Assembly (NCBI RefSeq): GCF_011388215.1
Contig: NZ_CP049989.1
Span: 2,542,001 to 2,606,000, forward strand
Source: Hydrogenophaga crocea
GTDB taxonomy: Bacteria > Pseudomonadota > Gammaproteobacteria > Burkholderiales > Burkholderiaceae_C
DNA: 64,000 nucleotides
Direction of reading: 5' to 3'
In this document: in pieces, positions 53,301-62,673 of the stretch
Numbering within the stretch: the stretch's first letter is position 1
How the letters are laid out: each line of letters opens with the position of its first letter
Notes under the pieces: generated by a model
Told to the model about the DNA's origin: nothing
The model's database searches: none
Seen by the model: only the letters and a program-made list of their open reading frames with translations
Position numbers and translations under genes: made by a program

Positions 53301-56297
53301 GTTGTAGAGCTTGTGCCCGATGCGCAGCGGGCCGATCTCGCGCACCTGTTCGTCGGGCGACTCGGCCGCCGCGGCCTCGGCCACGACCACTTCGGGCGGC
53401 AGCGGCTCGACCACGGGCGGCTCGGTGAGTTCGATTTCTTCGATGTCCGCGAAGCCCGACTCCACCGCGTCGCGCGGGAAGTCTTCGATGGCGTCGAACT
53501 CGGGCATCACGCGGCTGTCCGGGCCGGGTTCGGCGGAGAGCTCGGGCTCGGGCTCGGCGGCGGACGACAAGGGCTCGGGCTCGGCCACGGACATCTCGGG
53601 TTCGGGCTCGGCCACAGGCATTGCGGCCAGCAGGTCGAGGTCGGTGTCGGCGAGCAGCGGCGCGTGTTCGTGATCGGGCGGCGGCTCCGTCGGGGCGATC
53701 GCCTCGGGCGCCAGCGGTTCGGGCGCCAGCGGTTCGGACACGACAGGTTCGGCCAGGAGCGGCTCGGACACGGCCGGCCCGTCCGCCACCGGCTCGGGCA
53801 GCGGCGCGAACGCGCTCACCGTGGTGCGGATGGGCACCCACACGCCCTGTTCGCGCAGGGCCTCGGCGCTCACGCGGAAGGGGTGCGAACGCCAGGCGTC
53901 GGCCTGTTGCGCGCCGATCGCCTGCACCCATTGTTCGAAGCGGTCGAGCGCCTCGCCCGACAGGCCCAGCAAGGCTTCGCTGGCCGATCGCTGTTCGGCC
54001 AGCACGGCGTTGAGCAACTGCTCCATGGCCCAGGCGGCTTCGCCGAACTCGTTGAGGCCGACCATGCGCGAGCTGCCCTTGAGCGTGTGGAAGGCGCGGC
54101 GCAGGGTCGTGAGGTGGTCGAGGTCGGCGCCGTCGTCGTGCAGGCGGGCAATGGCCTCGCGGCCATTGGCCACGACCTCGCGCGCCTCCTCCAGGAAGAT
54201 GTCGAGCAGTTCGCCTTCGTCGCCCTCGTCGGCGTCGGCGGCCGGCGCTTCGGCGGGCCCGGCCTGCGCGGCCGAGGCGACCTCGGTCAGGCCCACGAGG
54301 GCCTGCGCGGCCTGCAGCGCGTCGTCGCGCACCACGGCCTCGGCGGCCTCACGCGCGGCCTTCGCCATGGACGGCTGTTCGGCCAGCGCGGCCTGATCGG
54401 CCAGCGAGCCGAGCTGCTGGCTCAAGCCGCTGAGGTCGTCGATGCCGCCGAAGACGCTGTCGACCACGTCGCGCACGCCGTCCTGCAGGGCCTCGGCGTC
54501 GGCCTGGGCCGCGGGCGCGCGGTCGCGACCCACGCTCGCGCGGCCCATGAGCGCCACCAGGCCGCCCTGCTCTTCGTCGTACACGAAGAGCTTCTTGGCC
54601 AGCGCCGGCTGGTAGCTGAGCATGTCGACGAGGAAGCTCAGCGAGCTCAGGTTGTCACCGAGCTGCTGGAAGGTGCCGGCCTCGCGCGCGCGGCCTTCGT
54701 CGACCTCGGTGTCGAGGATCTGCTCGACCCGGTTGCGCATGCTTGCGACGGCCTGCACTGCGTGGTCCAGCCCCAGCACCGAGAGCACGCCGCGCATCTG
54801 CGCGAGCTGCGTGGCGGCCACGTGCAGGCCGCCTTTTTCGTTCGGGTGGCGGAAGAAGTGGTCGAGCGACTTCTCGACTTCGGCCAGCGAGACCTTGAGC
54901 TCGTCGACCACGCTGCCCATGGTCTGGCGGTCGCTCACGCGGCGGTAGAGCTGCTCCATCCAGTCGTCGAGCGGGCGCGGCGGCTGGCCGTCGATGACGC
55001 CGTTGAGGCGATCGGCCAAGTCTTGCGTGCGCGTGGCCAGCGCGGGATCGGTGGGGTCGAAGTCGTCGAACGCGGCTTCGAGGTAAAGGGTGGTGGTGGC
55101 GACTTCCATCGCCAGCTCGGGGCGCGCACCGCCGGGCTCGTTCACGGCGCGGTCGGTGGCCTTCACCAGGGCCGCGGCCAGCGGCGCGCTGGCCGGGTGC
55201 AGGCGCAGCAGCGATTCGCCGATGAGGCCGAACTGATCGACCACCTGGCGCGCGCGCGAGCTGTCGCCGCCCGAGAACAGCGACCACGCCTCTTTGGCGG
55301 CGTTCATGCGCTTGCGCGCCTGGGCCAGCACCGCGGGGTCGTAGCGGCCCAGCGTGGCCTGGTGGTAGTCGGCCGCGCGGTAGGCGTCGAGGCCGCTGGC
55401 CGCGCGCACCGGCCCGAGGTGGGCCGAGGGCTGGCCCTCGCGCACGGGCGTCTGGGCGCAGAAGAACAGCAGGTCGTGCAGCAGGGTTTCCGACACCTGG
55501 GCCGAGCCCGAGGCGAGCTGCCCGAACTGCATGAGCAGGCGCGAGGTGGCGCGTTTCGCGTAGACGTCGAAGCCCAGGCCGTGCGAGGCCACGCCCTCGA
55601 AGAAGGCCGCGGCCACCCGCCAGAAGGTGCGCTGGCGCGGCTCGCCCGCCCCGGCCGACAGGCCGGCGCAGAGCTTGGAGAGCTGCTGGCAGGCCGCCAC
55701 GCTTTGCGTCTTCACGGCCAGCAGGATCAGGCGGTCGAACAGCGAGCGCACGGCCGGCGCCGGTTCGAGCGGCTTCACGCCCTCGGGCGCGGGCAGATCG
55801 AGGTGGCGCAGGTCGGCGTCCCACAGATCGGCGGGGTGGATGCGTTCGGCGCCCGCCACCTCGAGCACCTCGCGGTACTGGTGGAACAGGGCCACTGGCT
55901 GCACCGGCTTGTGGTTGAGGACCGCCTCAAGGTATTCGATCAGCGCGAAGCTCGCGCGCTCGACGCGGCTCGCCGCGTCTTCGTTGCAGGTGTCGGGCTT
56001 CTGCACGAAGCGCTGCACCGCCGATTCCATGGCGCGCAGCACCTGGGCCGGCGCCGCCAGGCCCACCACCTCGAGCGCGCCCACCGCCTGGTGCAGCTGC
56101 TGGCGCGCGATGCGCAGCGCCGCCGGATCCACGGCCTCGAGGTCGCTGTGGCGCGCCTGATCGTTCTCGCGCACGAAACGCCGGATCGCCTTGTTCGCAC
56201 CGTCGAGCGACTTGCGCAGTTCCTCGAAGACCCAGGCCAGCGGGCCCAGGTCGGCAACGGGGAGGTCCTGGAGAACGGAATCGGTCGCTTCGGCCAT
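50328..56297 (-). CDS. pilL: Hybrid chemosensory kinase PilL/ChpA (CheA-type)
   Basis: 1989-aa histidine kinase of the type IV pilus (Chp) chemosensory system. N-terminal region of helical Hpt-like modules, some degenerate; phosphoacceptor His motifs occur at ~740 (FHTLKGSSRMVG), ~1040 (HSLAGASATVG) and ~1260 (LHTIKGSARLAG). A Pro/Glu-rich linker lies at ~820-1000. CheA HATPase at ~1480-1690 (HLLRNHVAHGIEAPERR), CheW-like ~1700-1850, and a C-terminal receiver (VLVVDDSITVRR, Asp in LSDIEMPRMDG) ~1870-1989. Smaller than Pseudomonas ChpA. It follows pilJ by 39 bp. Confidence 0.94.
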   Translation of the reverse strand: MAEATDSVLQDLPVADLGPLAWVFEELRKSLDGANKAIRRFVRENDQARHSDLEAVDPAALRIARQQLHQAVGALEVVGLAAPAQVLRAMESAVQRFVQKPDTCNEDAASRVERASFALIEYLEAVLNHKPVQPVALFHQYREVLEVAGAERIHPADLWDADLRHLDLPAPEGVKPLEPAPAVRSLFDRLILLAVKTQSVAACQQLSKLCAGLSAGAGEPRQRTFWRVAAAFFEGVASHGLGFDVYAKRATSRLLMQFGQLASGSAQVSETLLHDLLFFCAQTPVREGQPSAHLGPVRAASGLDAYRAADYHQATLGRYDPAVLAQARKRMNAAKEAWSLFSGGDSSRARQVVDQFGLIGESLLRLHPASAPLAAALVKATDRAVNEPGGARPELAMEVATTTLYLEAAFDDFDPTDPALATRTQDLADRLNGVIDGQPPRPLDDWMEQLYRRVSDRQTMGSVVDELKVSLAEVEKSLDHFFRHPNEKGGLHVAATQLAQMRGVLSVLGLDHAVQAVASMRNRVEQILDTEVDEGRAREAGTFQQLGDNLSSLSFLVDMLSYQPALAKKLFVYDEEQGGLVALMGRASVGRDRAPAAQADAEALQDGVRDVVDSVFGGIDDLSGLSQQLGSLADQAALAEQPSMAKAAREAAEAVVRDDALQAAQALVGLTEVASAAQAGPAEAPAADADEGDEGELLDIFLEEAREVVANGREAIARLHDDGADLDHLTTLRRAFHTLKGSSRMVGLNEFGEAAWAMEQLLNAVLAEQRSASEALLGLSGEALDRFEQWVQAIGAQQADAWRSHPFRVSAEALREQGVWVPIRTTVSAFAPLPEPVADGPAVSEPLLAEPVVSEPLAPEPLAPEAIAPTEPPPDHEHAPLLADTDLDLLAAMPVAEPEPEMSVAEPEPLSSAAEPEPELSAEPGPDSRVMPEFDAIEDFPRDAVESGFADIEEIELTEPPVVEPLPPEVVVAEAAAAESPDEQVREIGPLRIGHKLYNVFLNEADEWSRRLGTVLSEWALETHAPLPEPAEALAHSLAGASATVGFDSLSGVSRALEHALEAVAARQNTGTVAAPALGAVFVAAADDIRRLLHQFAAGFLKEADPQVLAELQRVLHEPEAFEAPAAPVAANGHDAVFLQLTDEVELLAHDDAPEDGAPEPEPLAAEPQPLATPEPEPVSTGWGALAPEPLAPLAPAEPVPSVHQDIDDDIDAVDTIDVDLFPIFAEEAQELLPQLASALRQWVARPDNTSARGEVLRTLHTIKGSARLAGALRLGEMAHRMETAAERLGSDVQRSSDVQVLQEIFDAINARFEQLRHPDAATGAVVQSLPEAVPPEAPVAAPAETAPAPVPGTPIGPQFVAPVAPAQLATRSGAAVRVRPELLDRLVNQTGEVIISRSRMEAEILTLRTSLKDLTGNLDRLRQQLRDIELQAESQMQSRLAQARDVNQSFDPLEFDRFTRVQELTRMMAESVNDVATVQRNLQRAVEATEDNLVAQARQTRELQRDLLRTRMVEFEGISERLYRVVRQASKETGKQVRLDIAGGNIEMDRGVLDRMTGAFEHLLRNHVAHGIEAPERREQQGKPAEGRIEIRLQQELNDVSLVFADDGAGIDTARLREKAVEAGLLATDTVLDDAQAAQLIFEPGLSTAKEVSELAGRGIGMDVVRNDVLALGGRIETATRPGQGTEFKLVLPLTTAVTQVVMLRVGELAFGVPSNVVEIVRRLSPAELQAAYASGQLPHGGEDVPFYWGGALLQSSAQSQETHRTLPVVIFRSAAQRVAMHVDEVLGNQEVVVKNLGSQLSRLPGLAGMSVLASGAVALIYNPVALSTVYGPQVADWVRAQQALPQQAGAVADNPADAAMAHVPLVLVVDDSITVRRVTQRLLQREGYRVALAADGLQALERLQAERPSVVLSDIEMPRMDGFDLVRNIRNDARLSDLPVVMITSRIAEKHREHARELGVDHYLGKPYSEEELLALVARYARATADA

Positions 56298-56336
56298 GGT
56301 GTGATCAGTGGGTCAGCGGAACACAGGGGCGGGGTG

Positions 56337-58595
56337 TCAGGCGATCTTGAACCGCGCCACCGACTGGCGCAGTTCCTCGGCCATGGCCGACAGCTCGCGC
56401 ACCTGCTGGGCCGTGGAGCGCGTGCCCTCGCCGGTCTGCTCGGTCACCGCGAAGATGTGCTGGATGTTGCCCGCCACCTCGTTGGCCGATTCGGCTTCGC
56501 GCGAAGCCGCGTTCGAGATCTGTTCGATGAGGTCGGCCAGGCGGCGCGACACGCGGTCGATCTCGGACAGCGCGGTGCCCGCGTTGTCGGACAGCTTGGC
56601 TCCCTCGACCACACCCTGGGTGGAGCGCTCCATGGCGGCCACCGCGTCCTGGGTGTCGGTCTGAATGGCCTTCACGAGCGCCGCGATCTGGCGCGTGGCG
56701 TCGGCCGAGCGTTCGGCCAGGCGCTGCACCTCTTCGGCCACCACCGAGAAGCCGCGGCCCGCTTCACCGGCCGACGCGGCCTGGATGGCGGCGTTCAGGG
56801 CCAGCACGTTGGTCTGTTCGGTGATGTCGGAAATCAGCTCGGTGATCTCGCCGATCTCCTGCGAGGACTCGCCCAGGCGCTTGATGCGCTTGGACGTTTC
56901 CTGGATCTGGTCGCGGATGGCGTTCATGCCGCCGATGGCGTCCTGCACGGCCTTCAGGCCCGATTCGGCGGCGCTCAGCGAGGCACGCGCCACATCGGCC
57001 GATTCCTGCGCCTGGTTGGACACCTGGTTGATGCGCTGCGCCATGTCGAGCACCGACTGGCCGGTTTCGCGGATCTCGCGCAGCTGTTCGGTGGAGGCGG
57101 CGAGCAGCTCGGTCGAGGTGTTTTCCACCGCCGACGTGGTTTGCGCCACGCGCGTGGCCGTGGCCTGCACGTTGCCCACCAGCGAGCGCAGTTCTTCCAC
57201 CGTGTAGTTCACCGAGTCGGCGATGGCACCGGTGATGTCCTCGGTCACGGTGGCTTCCTGCGTGAGGTCGCCTTCGGCCACCGTCTGCAGTTCGTTCATG
57301 AGGCGAAGAATGGCGGCCTGGTTGGCGTCGTTGACGCGCTTGGCTTCCTGCTCCTGCGCCTCGGCGGCGAGCCGCTGCGATTCGGCCACGAGCTGGCGCT
57401 GGCGGCTGTCCTGCAGCTGCACGTAGGCCAGGCCGCCGGCGCAGGCGAGCGCGAAGGCCGCGGACAGCGCCAGGGCCAGCAGCGAGCCGGCGCCCAGGCC
57501 CGAGCGGCCCGAGAGGTCTTGCTGCAGCTTCTCGAGGCCCACACGCAGCTTCTCGCTGTCGGCCACGATGGCGGCCTGCGCTTCGCGCGCGGACACCAGA
57601 CCCTGCAGGTTGCCCAGGATGGCGCCGGCCTCGGTGCGGGTGGCTTCGTAGGCCTGCAGCAGCGCGCGCAGGCGCTCGCGCACCTGCTCGTCGCGCGCCG
57701 GCGCCAGGCGCAGTTCCTGGCTGCCGTTGAGCAGGCCCTCGCTGACCTCCTTGAAGGTGATCAGGTCTTTGCCGAGCAGGAACACGGCCTCGGGGCTCAC
57801 GCCTTCGAGCGTGAGGAATTCGTTGGCCGACTTGCCGATGCGCTGCGTGAGCATCACGAGCTGGCCGGAGGCGGAGATCTCGGCCGCGGGCGCGTTCTGC
57901 TGCAGCTTGAGCGAAGCGATGGTCTCGGCGATCTCGAGCAGGTCGGACGACTGGCGGTTGATGGTGCGCAGCGCCGTGCCCACCTGGGTCAGCGTGGCCT
58001 GCTGGCCCAGCACCGTGGCGGCGTTGCGCTCGGCGTCGTCCACCGGCGCCATCAGCGGCTCGAGCGAGCCGCCCAGCTCGCCACCGAGCGGCTCCAGGCC
58101 CATGGTGTTGTCGCCCTGCTTGAGGCCGCGCACGCTGGAGGCCAGCACGGTGGAGCTCTCGCGCACCTCCGGGAAGGCCGAGGGGCTGCCCACCAGGGCC
58201 TGCGACACGCTCTTGGCCAGGCGCTGCGACTGCATCAGGGCCTGGCCGCTGGCCGCCACCTGCTGGCTGACCTTGTTGGTCTGGCTCAGGATGAAGAAGG
58301 TGATGCCGCCGAGCACCAGCAGCGCCAGCGCGAGCAGCACCGCGAGGGTGCGCTGGTGCTGTTCGGCGGGCTTGCGGCCCAGCAGCGGCAGCGTGACCAG
58401 TGCCTCCTTGGGGGCGTCGCCGTCGTCGTCGGTGATCAGCAGGTTGTCACCCAGGTCGCCGCCGTTGTCGTCGGGTGCCAGCCGGGCCGCCGCGATCTCG
58501 GCGATGTCCAGGTCGGTCGCCTTCGACAGGTCAGGCTCGTCGGCGTCTTTGCCCTTCTTGGAGAAAAGACCCTGAAAGCGATCCAGCGTGGCCAT
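56337..58595 (-). CDS. pilJ: Methyl-accepting chemotaxis protein PilJ
   Basis: 752-aa inner-membrane receptor of the twitching-motility system. The cytoplasmic acidic N-terminus is followed by TM1 (~90-110, LAVLLALALLVLGGITFFI), a periplasmic type IV pili sensing region with PilJ-type helices, TM2 (~365-385, SLLALALSAAFALACAGGLA), HAMP-like and signalling domains. The MCP tip ITEQTNVLALNAAIQAASAGE is intact. ATG 58595 has GGAAGG upstream, so I preferred it to a start 15 bp before. Operon neighbours pilI and pilL. Confidence 0.94.
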   Translation of the reverse strand: MATLDRFQGLFSKKGKDADEPDLSKATDLDIAEIAAARLAPDDNGGDLGDNLLITDDDGDAPKEALVTLPLLGRKPAEQHQRTLAVLLALALLVLGGITFFILSQTNKVSQQVAASGQALMQSQRLAKSVSQALVGSPSAFPEVRESSTVLASSVRGLKQGDNTMGLEPLGGELGGSLEPLMAPVDDAERNAATVLGQQATLTQVGTALRTINRQSSDLLEIAETIASLKLQQNAPAAEISASGQLVMLTQRIGKSANEFLTLEGVSPEAVFLLGKDLITFKEVSEGLLNGSQELRLAPARDEQVRERLRALLQAYEATRTEAGAILGNLQGLVSAREAQAAIVADSEKLRVGLEKLQQDLSGRSGLGAGSLLALALSAAFALACAGGLAYVQLQDSRQRQLVAESQRLAAEAQEQEAKRVNDANQAAILRLMNELQTVAEGDLTQEATVTEDITGAIADSVNYTVEELRSLVGNVQATATRVAQTTSAVENTSTELLAASTEQLREIRETGQSVLDMAQRINQVSNQAQESADVARASLSAAESGLKAVQDAIGGMNAIRDQIQETSKRIKRLGESSQEIGEITELISDITEQTNVLALNAAIQAASAGEAGRGFSVVAEEVQRLAERSADATRQIAALVKAIQTDTQDAVAAMERSTQGVVEGAKLSDNAGTALSEIDRVSRRLADLIEQISNAASREAESANEVAGNIQHIFAVTEQTGEGTRSTAQQVRELSAMAEELRQSVARFKIA

Positions 58596-58658
58596 GTGAT
58601 TACCTTCCAACTCAGAACGGGTGACGGATACAGGGTGTGCCGTGCGACGGCATCGACA

Positions 58659-59198
58659 TCAGGCCGCTATGGCCAGGAACTCGGGCTCGTTGACGAGCAG
58701 TTGCAGGTCCAGTTCGAGCCAGGACTGCCCGCTCTCATCGATCAGCACGCGGGTGGCGTACGGCGGCGCGTCCGCCGGCCGGTCGGCGACCGCGCGGAAG
58801 GCGCCGGGGTTGCGCAGGCCCAGCAGGCGGTCGATCCACAGCACCGCATTGAGGCCCAGGGCGCCGTGCAGGCTCACCAGGCGCGAATCGGAAGTGACAC
58901 GTTCGGCGGGCCGCACGGGACTGCGCGCCGCATCGCCGCGCAGCAGGGCCGCGAGGTCGATGACGCCGTGCACGCCGCCGCGCAGGTTGGCCACGCCGAC
59001 GTACCAGGGCTTGGTGTACGGCACGGGCTGCACCGTCGACCAGGGAAAGATCTCGCCCGACTGCACCAGGGGCAACAGCAGCCGCTGACCGCCGGCCTCC
59101 AGGGCCAGCCAGGTCGCGGTCACGGACTCGGTCTTGGCGGCCGTGAGCCGTTGCGCCAGGCGTTCCTGCAGTTCCTTGAGCGACTGTCTTTTGGGCAT
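58659..59198 (-). CDS. pilI: CheW-like adaptor PilI
   Basis: 179-aa CheW-domain protein coupling PilJ to the PilL kinase. CheW-fold landmarks: LLLPLVQSGEIFPWSTVQPV, WYVGVANLRGGVHGVIDLAALL, and the C-terminal SWLELDLQLLV. The N-terminus (RQSLKELQERLAQRL) is helical, as in other PilI proteins. ATG 59198 begins MPKRQSLKEL. 63 bp upstream of pilJ and 28 bp downstream of pilH. Confidence 0.92.
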   Translation of the reverse strand: MPKRQSLKELQERLAQRLTAAKTESVTATWLALEAGGQRLLLPLVQSGEIFPWSTVQPVPYTKPWYVGVANLRGGVHGVIDLAALLRGDAARSPVRPAERVTSDSRLVSLHGALGLNAVLWIDRLLGLRNPGAFRAVADRPADAPPYATRVLIDESGQSWLELDLQLLVNEPEFLAIAA

Positions 59199-59226
59199 GC
59201 TGGGTGGATCGGGTTCCCGTGGGCGC

Positions 59227-59592
59227 TCAAGCGAGCGCGCGGATCTTGGACAGCAGCTCTTCGCCGTTGACCGGTTTGGTGACGTAGTCGCGAGCGCCCT
59301 GGCGCATGCCCCAGACCCGGTCGGTTTCCAGGTTCTTGCTGGTGCACATGACGATGGGAATGCTCGAGAACTGCGGGTCGCGCGTGATGGCACGCGTGAG
59401 CTGAAAACCATTCTGGCCGGGCATCACCACGTCCATCAGGATCAGGTCGGGCTTTTCCTCGCCAAGACGACGGAAGGCCTCGTCGGCGTTCTCGGCGGTG
59501 CGCACCGTGTAGCCGTTTTTGCTCAGCAGGTCCGAGAGCACCATGAGTTCGGTTTTGGAATCGTCGACGACGAGGATCTTCTGGATGGGCAT
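59227..59592 (-). CDS. pilH: Response regulator PilH
   Basis: 121-aa stand-alone receiver. Acidic pocket VVDDSK, phosphoacceptor Asp in LILMDVVMPGQNG, Thr in VMCTSKN and Lys in YVTKPVN. In Pseudomonas PilH counters PilG and controls pilus retraction via PilU. ATG 59592 overlaps the pilG stop by 1 nt. Confidence 0.94.
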   Translation of the reverse strand: MPIQKILVVDDSKTELMVLSDLLSKNGYTVRTAENADEAFRRLGEEKPDLILMDVVMPGQNGFQLTRAITRDPQFSSIPIVMCTSKNLETDRVWGMRQGARDYVTKPVNGEELLSKIRALA

Positions 59593-59987
59593 CAGGACAC
59601 TCCGTTGAATTGCACGCCGAACTGCTGCACGGCCTGCAGCAGCTGGTCTTTGGTGAAGGGCTTGGTGAGGTAGTCCTGCGAGCCGACCATGCGGCCGCGG
59701 GCCTTGTCGAAGACACCGTCCTTGGAGGACAGCATGACGACGGGAATGCCGGCGAAGCGGGCGTTGCGCTTGATGATGGCGCAGGTCTGATAGCCGTCGA
59801 GGCGCGGCATCAGGATGTCGCAGAAGATCAGATCGGGCTGGTAGTCGTTGATCTTGGCCAGGGCGTCGAAGCCGTCGTCGGCCAGCAGGACCTCATGGCC
59901 GCCCTGCTTCAGAAAAATCTCGGCACTGCGCCGGATGGTGTTGCTGTCGTCGACGACAAGAACCTTCAGGGCGGACGTTGCGCTCAC
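59592..59987 (-). CDS. pilG: Response regulator PilG
   Basis: 131-aa receiver that promotes pilus extension (PilB) in Pseudomonas. VVDDSNTIRR, Asp in LIFCDILMPRLDGYQ, Ser in VMLSSKDG, and Lys in YLTKPFTKDQ are present. GTG 59987 was chosen, preceded by GAGGAG; the frame is open to 60041 but the extra residues are not part of the receiver. First gene of the pilGHIJL operon. Confidence 0.94.
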   Translation of the reverse strand: MSATSALKVLVVDDSNTIRRSAEIFLKQGGHEVLLADDGFDALAKINDYQPDLIFCDILMPRLDGYQTCAIIKRNARFAGIPVVMLSSKDGVFDKARGRMVGSQDYLTKPFTKDQLLQAVQQFGVQFNGVS

Positions 59988-60079
59988 GATGGACGGGCTC
60001 CTCAAACCATCCGTGACGGCGTGGCCAGCCCACCCCGTCACACGGAAAACCGGTTGTCGAGCGAGGGCCCGTCAACCGG

Positions 60080-60253
60080 TCAGATCTGCACCATTTCGAA
60101 GTCTTCTTTTCGGGCGCCGCACTCGGGGCAGGTCCAGTTCATGGGCACGTCGGCCCATGCGGTGCCCGGCGCAACGCCGTGCTCGGGTGCACCCGCGGCT
60201 TCGTCGTAGATCCAGCCACAGATCAGGCACATCCAAGTCTTGCTATCGGTCAT
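60080..60253 (-). CDS. Rubredoxin
   Basis: 57-aa iron protein carrying one Fe in a Cys4 site: MCLICGWIYDEAAG and WTCPECGARKEDFE. Rubredoxins donate electrons to alkane monooxygenases or reduce oxygen species; no such partner gene is adjacent. ATG 60253; a longer frame upstream is unlikely because family homology begins at KTWMCLICG. Divergent from thiD with a 148-bp gap. Confidence 0.95.
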   Translation of the reverse strand: MTDSKTWMCLICGWIYDEAAGAPEHGVAPGTAWADVPMNWTCPECGARKEDFEMVQI

Positions 60254-60401
60254 GGTTACTAGAGGCGGTATCGTAGAATGCAAGAATTGTATCTAGCCTG
60301 TTCAAGCGCTCTGCGGCGCAATTTCTCAGGCGAATGGACGCGACACTGACGCGTGCTCGGCACGCCACGGGTTGAGCCACCCCGGCCCACGATCCCCCAC
60401 C

Positions 60402-61340
60402 ATGTCCTCCTCCCCTTCCGAACCCGACTCCCCCGACCAGCCCGGCGAGGCCTCGCTGCCCTGCGTCATGAGCTTCAACGCCAACGACCCGAGCGGCGCG
60501 GGCGGCCTCAGCGCCGACCTCACCGCCATGTCCAGCGCCTCGGCCCATGTGCTGCCGGTGGTCACCGGCACCTATGTGCGCGACACCACCGCGGTGCGCG
60601 ACCACATCGCCTTCGACGAGGAGGCGGTGCTCGATCAGGCGCGCTGCGCGCTCGAGGACATGCCCGTGCAGGCCTTCAAGGTGGGCTTCGTGGGCACGCC
60701 CGAGAACCTGAGCGCGATCGCCCAGATCACGAGCGATTACGCCGAAGTGCCGGTCATCACCTACATGCCCGACCTCTCCTGGTGGGACGAGCTCGAAATC
60801 GAAACCTACCTGGACGCCTGCACCGAACTGCTGCTGTCGCAGACCACGGTGCTGGTGGGCAACCACAGCACGCTGTCGCGCTGGCTGCTGCCCGACTGGG
60901 AGGGCGACCGCCCGCCCGGCCCGCGCGAGGTGGCCCGCGCCGCCGCGGTGCATGGGGTGTCGTACACCCTGGTGACCGGCTTCAACGCCGCCGACCAGTT
61001 CCTCGAAAGCCACCTGGCCTCGCCCGAAACCGTGCACGCCACCGCGCGCTACGAGCGCTTCGAAGCCACCTTCAGCGGGGCCGGCGACACGCTGTCGGCC
61101 GCGCTGTGCGCGCTGATCGCGGGCGGCGCCGACCTGCAGAACGCCTGCGCCGAAGCGCTCACCTACCTCGACCAATGCCTGGACGCGGGCTTCCAGCCCG
61201 GCATGGGCAATGCCGTGCCCGACCGCCTGTTCTGGGCCCACGACGACGACGAGGAGCCCGGGGGCGCCCCGGCCGCCGAACCCGCGTCGGACAGCACGCT
61301 CGACGCCGACGACTTCCCCCTCGACACCACCCGCCATTGA
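60402..61340 (+). CDS. thiD: Hydroxymethylpyrimidine/phosphomethylpyrimidine kinase
   Basis: 312-aa ribokinase-fold enzyme phosphorylating HMP and HMP-P for thiamine synthesis. Substrate loop [20 protein letters not shown] and the C-terminal anion-hole motif [16 protein letters not shown] are clear. The acidic C-terminal tail ([11 protein letters not shown] onward) is extra compared with typical 260-280-aa enzymes. ATG 60402. It precedes hemL by 10 bp, so the two are probably one transcript. Confidence 0.92.
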   Translation: MSSSPSEPDSPDQPGEASLPCVMSFNANDPSGAGGLSADLTAMSSASAHVLPVVTGTYVRDTTAVRDHIAFDEEAVLDQARCALEDMPVQAFKVGFVGTPENLSAIAQITSDYAEVPVITYMPDLSWWDELEIETYLDACTELLLSQTTVLVGNHSTLSRWLLPDWEGDRPPGPREVARAAAVHGVSYTLVTGFNAADQFLESHLASPETVHATARYERFEATFSGAGDTLSAALCALIAGGADLQNACAEALTYLDQCLDAGFQPGMGNAVPDRLFWAHDDDEEPGGAPAAEPASDSTLDADDFPLDTTRH

Positions 61341-61350
61341 CCGACCGCCC

Positions 61351-62652
61351 ATGACCGACCGCAACGCCGAACTGTTCGAGCGCGCCAAGGCGCTGATCCC
61401 CGGGGGCGTGAACTCGCCCGTGCGCGCCTTCCGCGCGGTGGGCGGCACGCCGCGCTTCGTGCAACGCGCCCAGGGCGCCCACTTCTGGGATGCCAACGGC
61501 CGGCGCTACATCGACTACATCGGCTCCTGGGGCCCGATGATCCTGGGCCACGGCCACCCCGCGGTGGTCGAGGCGGTGCACAAGGCCGCGCTCGACGGCT
61601 TCTCGTTCGGCGCACCCACCGAGCGCGAAGTGGCGTTGGCCGAAGCCATCGTCGAACTCGTGCCCAGCCTCGAGATGGTGCGCCTGGTGAGCTCGGGCAC
61701 CGAGGCCGGCATGAGCGCCATCCGCCTCGCGCGCGGCGCCACCGGCCGCAAGAAGATCGTCAAGTTCGAGGGTTGCTACCACGGTCACGCCGATGCGCTG
61801 CTGGTCAAGGCCGGCTCGGGCCTGGCCACCTTCGGCAACCCCACCAGCGCGGGCGTGCCCCCCGAGGTGGTGCAGCACACCCTGGTGCTCGAATACAACA
61901 ACCTCGAGCAGCTCGAGGCCGCCTTCGCCGAGCACGGCGCCGACATCGCCTGCCTGATGATCGAACCGATCGCGGGCAACATGAACTTCGTGCGCGCCAG
62001 CGTGCCCTTCATGACGCGCTGCCGCGAGCTCTGCACGAAGCACGGCGCGCTGCTGGCCTTCGACGAGGTCATGACGGGTTTCCGCGTGGCGCTGGGCGGC
62101 GCGCAAAGCGTCTACGCCAAACTCATCCCCGGCTTCGAGCCCGACATGACGGTGATGGGCAAGGTCATTGGCGGCGGCATGCCGCTGGCCGCCTTCGGCG
62201 GCAAGCGCGCGGTGATGGAGCAGCTCGCGCCGCTGGGCCCGGTCTACCAGGCCGGCACGCTCTCGGGCAACCCGGTGGCCACGGCCTGCGGCCTGGCCAC
62301 GCTGGCCGAGATCCGCAAGCCCGGCTTCTTCGACGCCCTGTCGGCGCGCACACGCGCGCTGGTGGACGGTCTCAAGGCCGAGGCGCGCGACGCCGGTGTG
62401 GCCTTCAGCGGCGACAGCGAGGGCGGCATGTTCGGCTTCTTCCTCATGCCCGAGCTGCCGCAGAACTACCAGACCGTGATGAAGACCGACGGCGCGCGCT
62501 TCAACGCGCTGTTCCACGGCCTGCTCGATCGCGGCGTGTACATCGCCCCGGCGCTGTACGAGGCCGGCTTCGTGAGCGCGGCCCACAGCGAGCAGGACAT
62601 CGCCGACACCCTGTCGGCCGCGCGCGAGGCCTTGCGCCAGTTGCCGCGCTGA
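61351..62652 (+). CDS. hemL: Glutamate-1-semialdehyde 2,1-aminomutase
   Basis: 433-aa PLP enzyme making 5-aminolevulinate for tetrapyrrole synthesis from glutamate-1-semialdehyde. The N-terminal [20 protein letters not shown], the [20 protein letters not shown] (partial) region, [10 protein letters not shown], and the PLP Lys in [16 protein letters not shown] are intact. Length and motifs are standard. It overlaps no neighbour; the MFS gene converges 21 bp downstream. Confidence 0.97.
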   Translation: MTDRNAELFERAKALIPGGVNSPVRAFRAVGGTPRFVQRAQGAHFWDANGRRYIDYIGSWGPMILGHGHPAVVEAVHKAALDGFSFGAPTEREVALAEAIVELVPSLEMVRLVSSGTEAGMSAIRLARGATGRKKIVKFEGCYHGHADALLVKAGSGLATFGNPTSAGVPPEVVQHTLVLEYNNLEQLEAAFAEHGADIACLMIEPIAGNMNFVRASVPFMTRCRELCTKHGALLAFDEVMTGFRVALGGAQSVYAKLIPGFEPDMTVMGKVIGGGMPLAAFGGKRAVMEQLAPLGPVYQAGTLSGNPVATACGLATLAEIRKPGFFDALSARTRALVDGLKAEARDAGVAFSGDSEGGMFGFFLMPELPQNYQTVMKTDGARFNALFHGLLDRGVYIAPALYEAGFVSAAHSEQDIADTLSAAREALRQLPR

Positions 62653-62673
62653 GCGCCGGCAACCGCGGCGCGC

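Noticed and set aside
50406..59270. A nearly 9-kb open frame on the plus strand across the chemosensory operon
   Set aside because: It is antisense to pilL, pilJ and pilI, rich in His, Arg, Gly and Ala with no domain, and results from very high GC at codon third positions.
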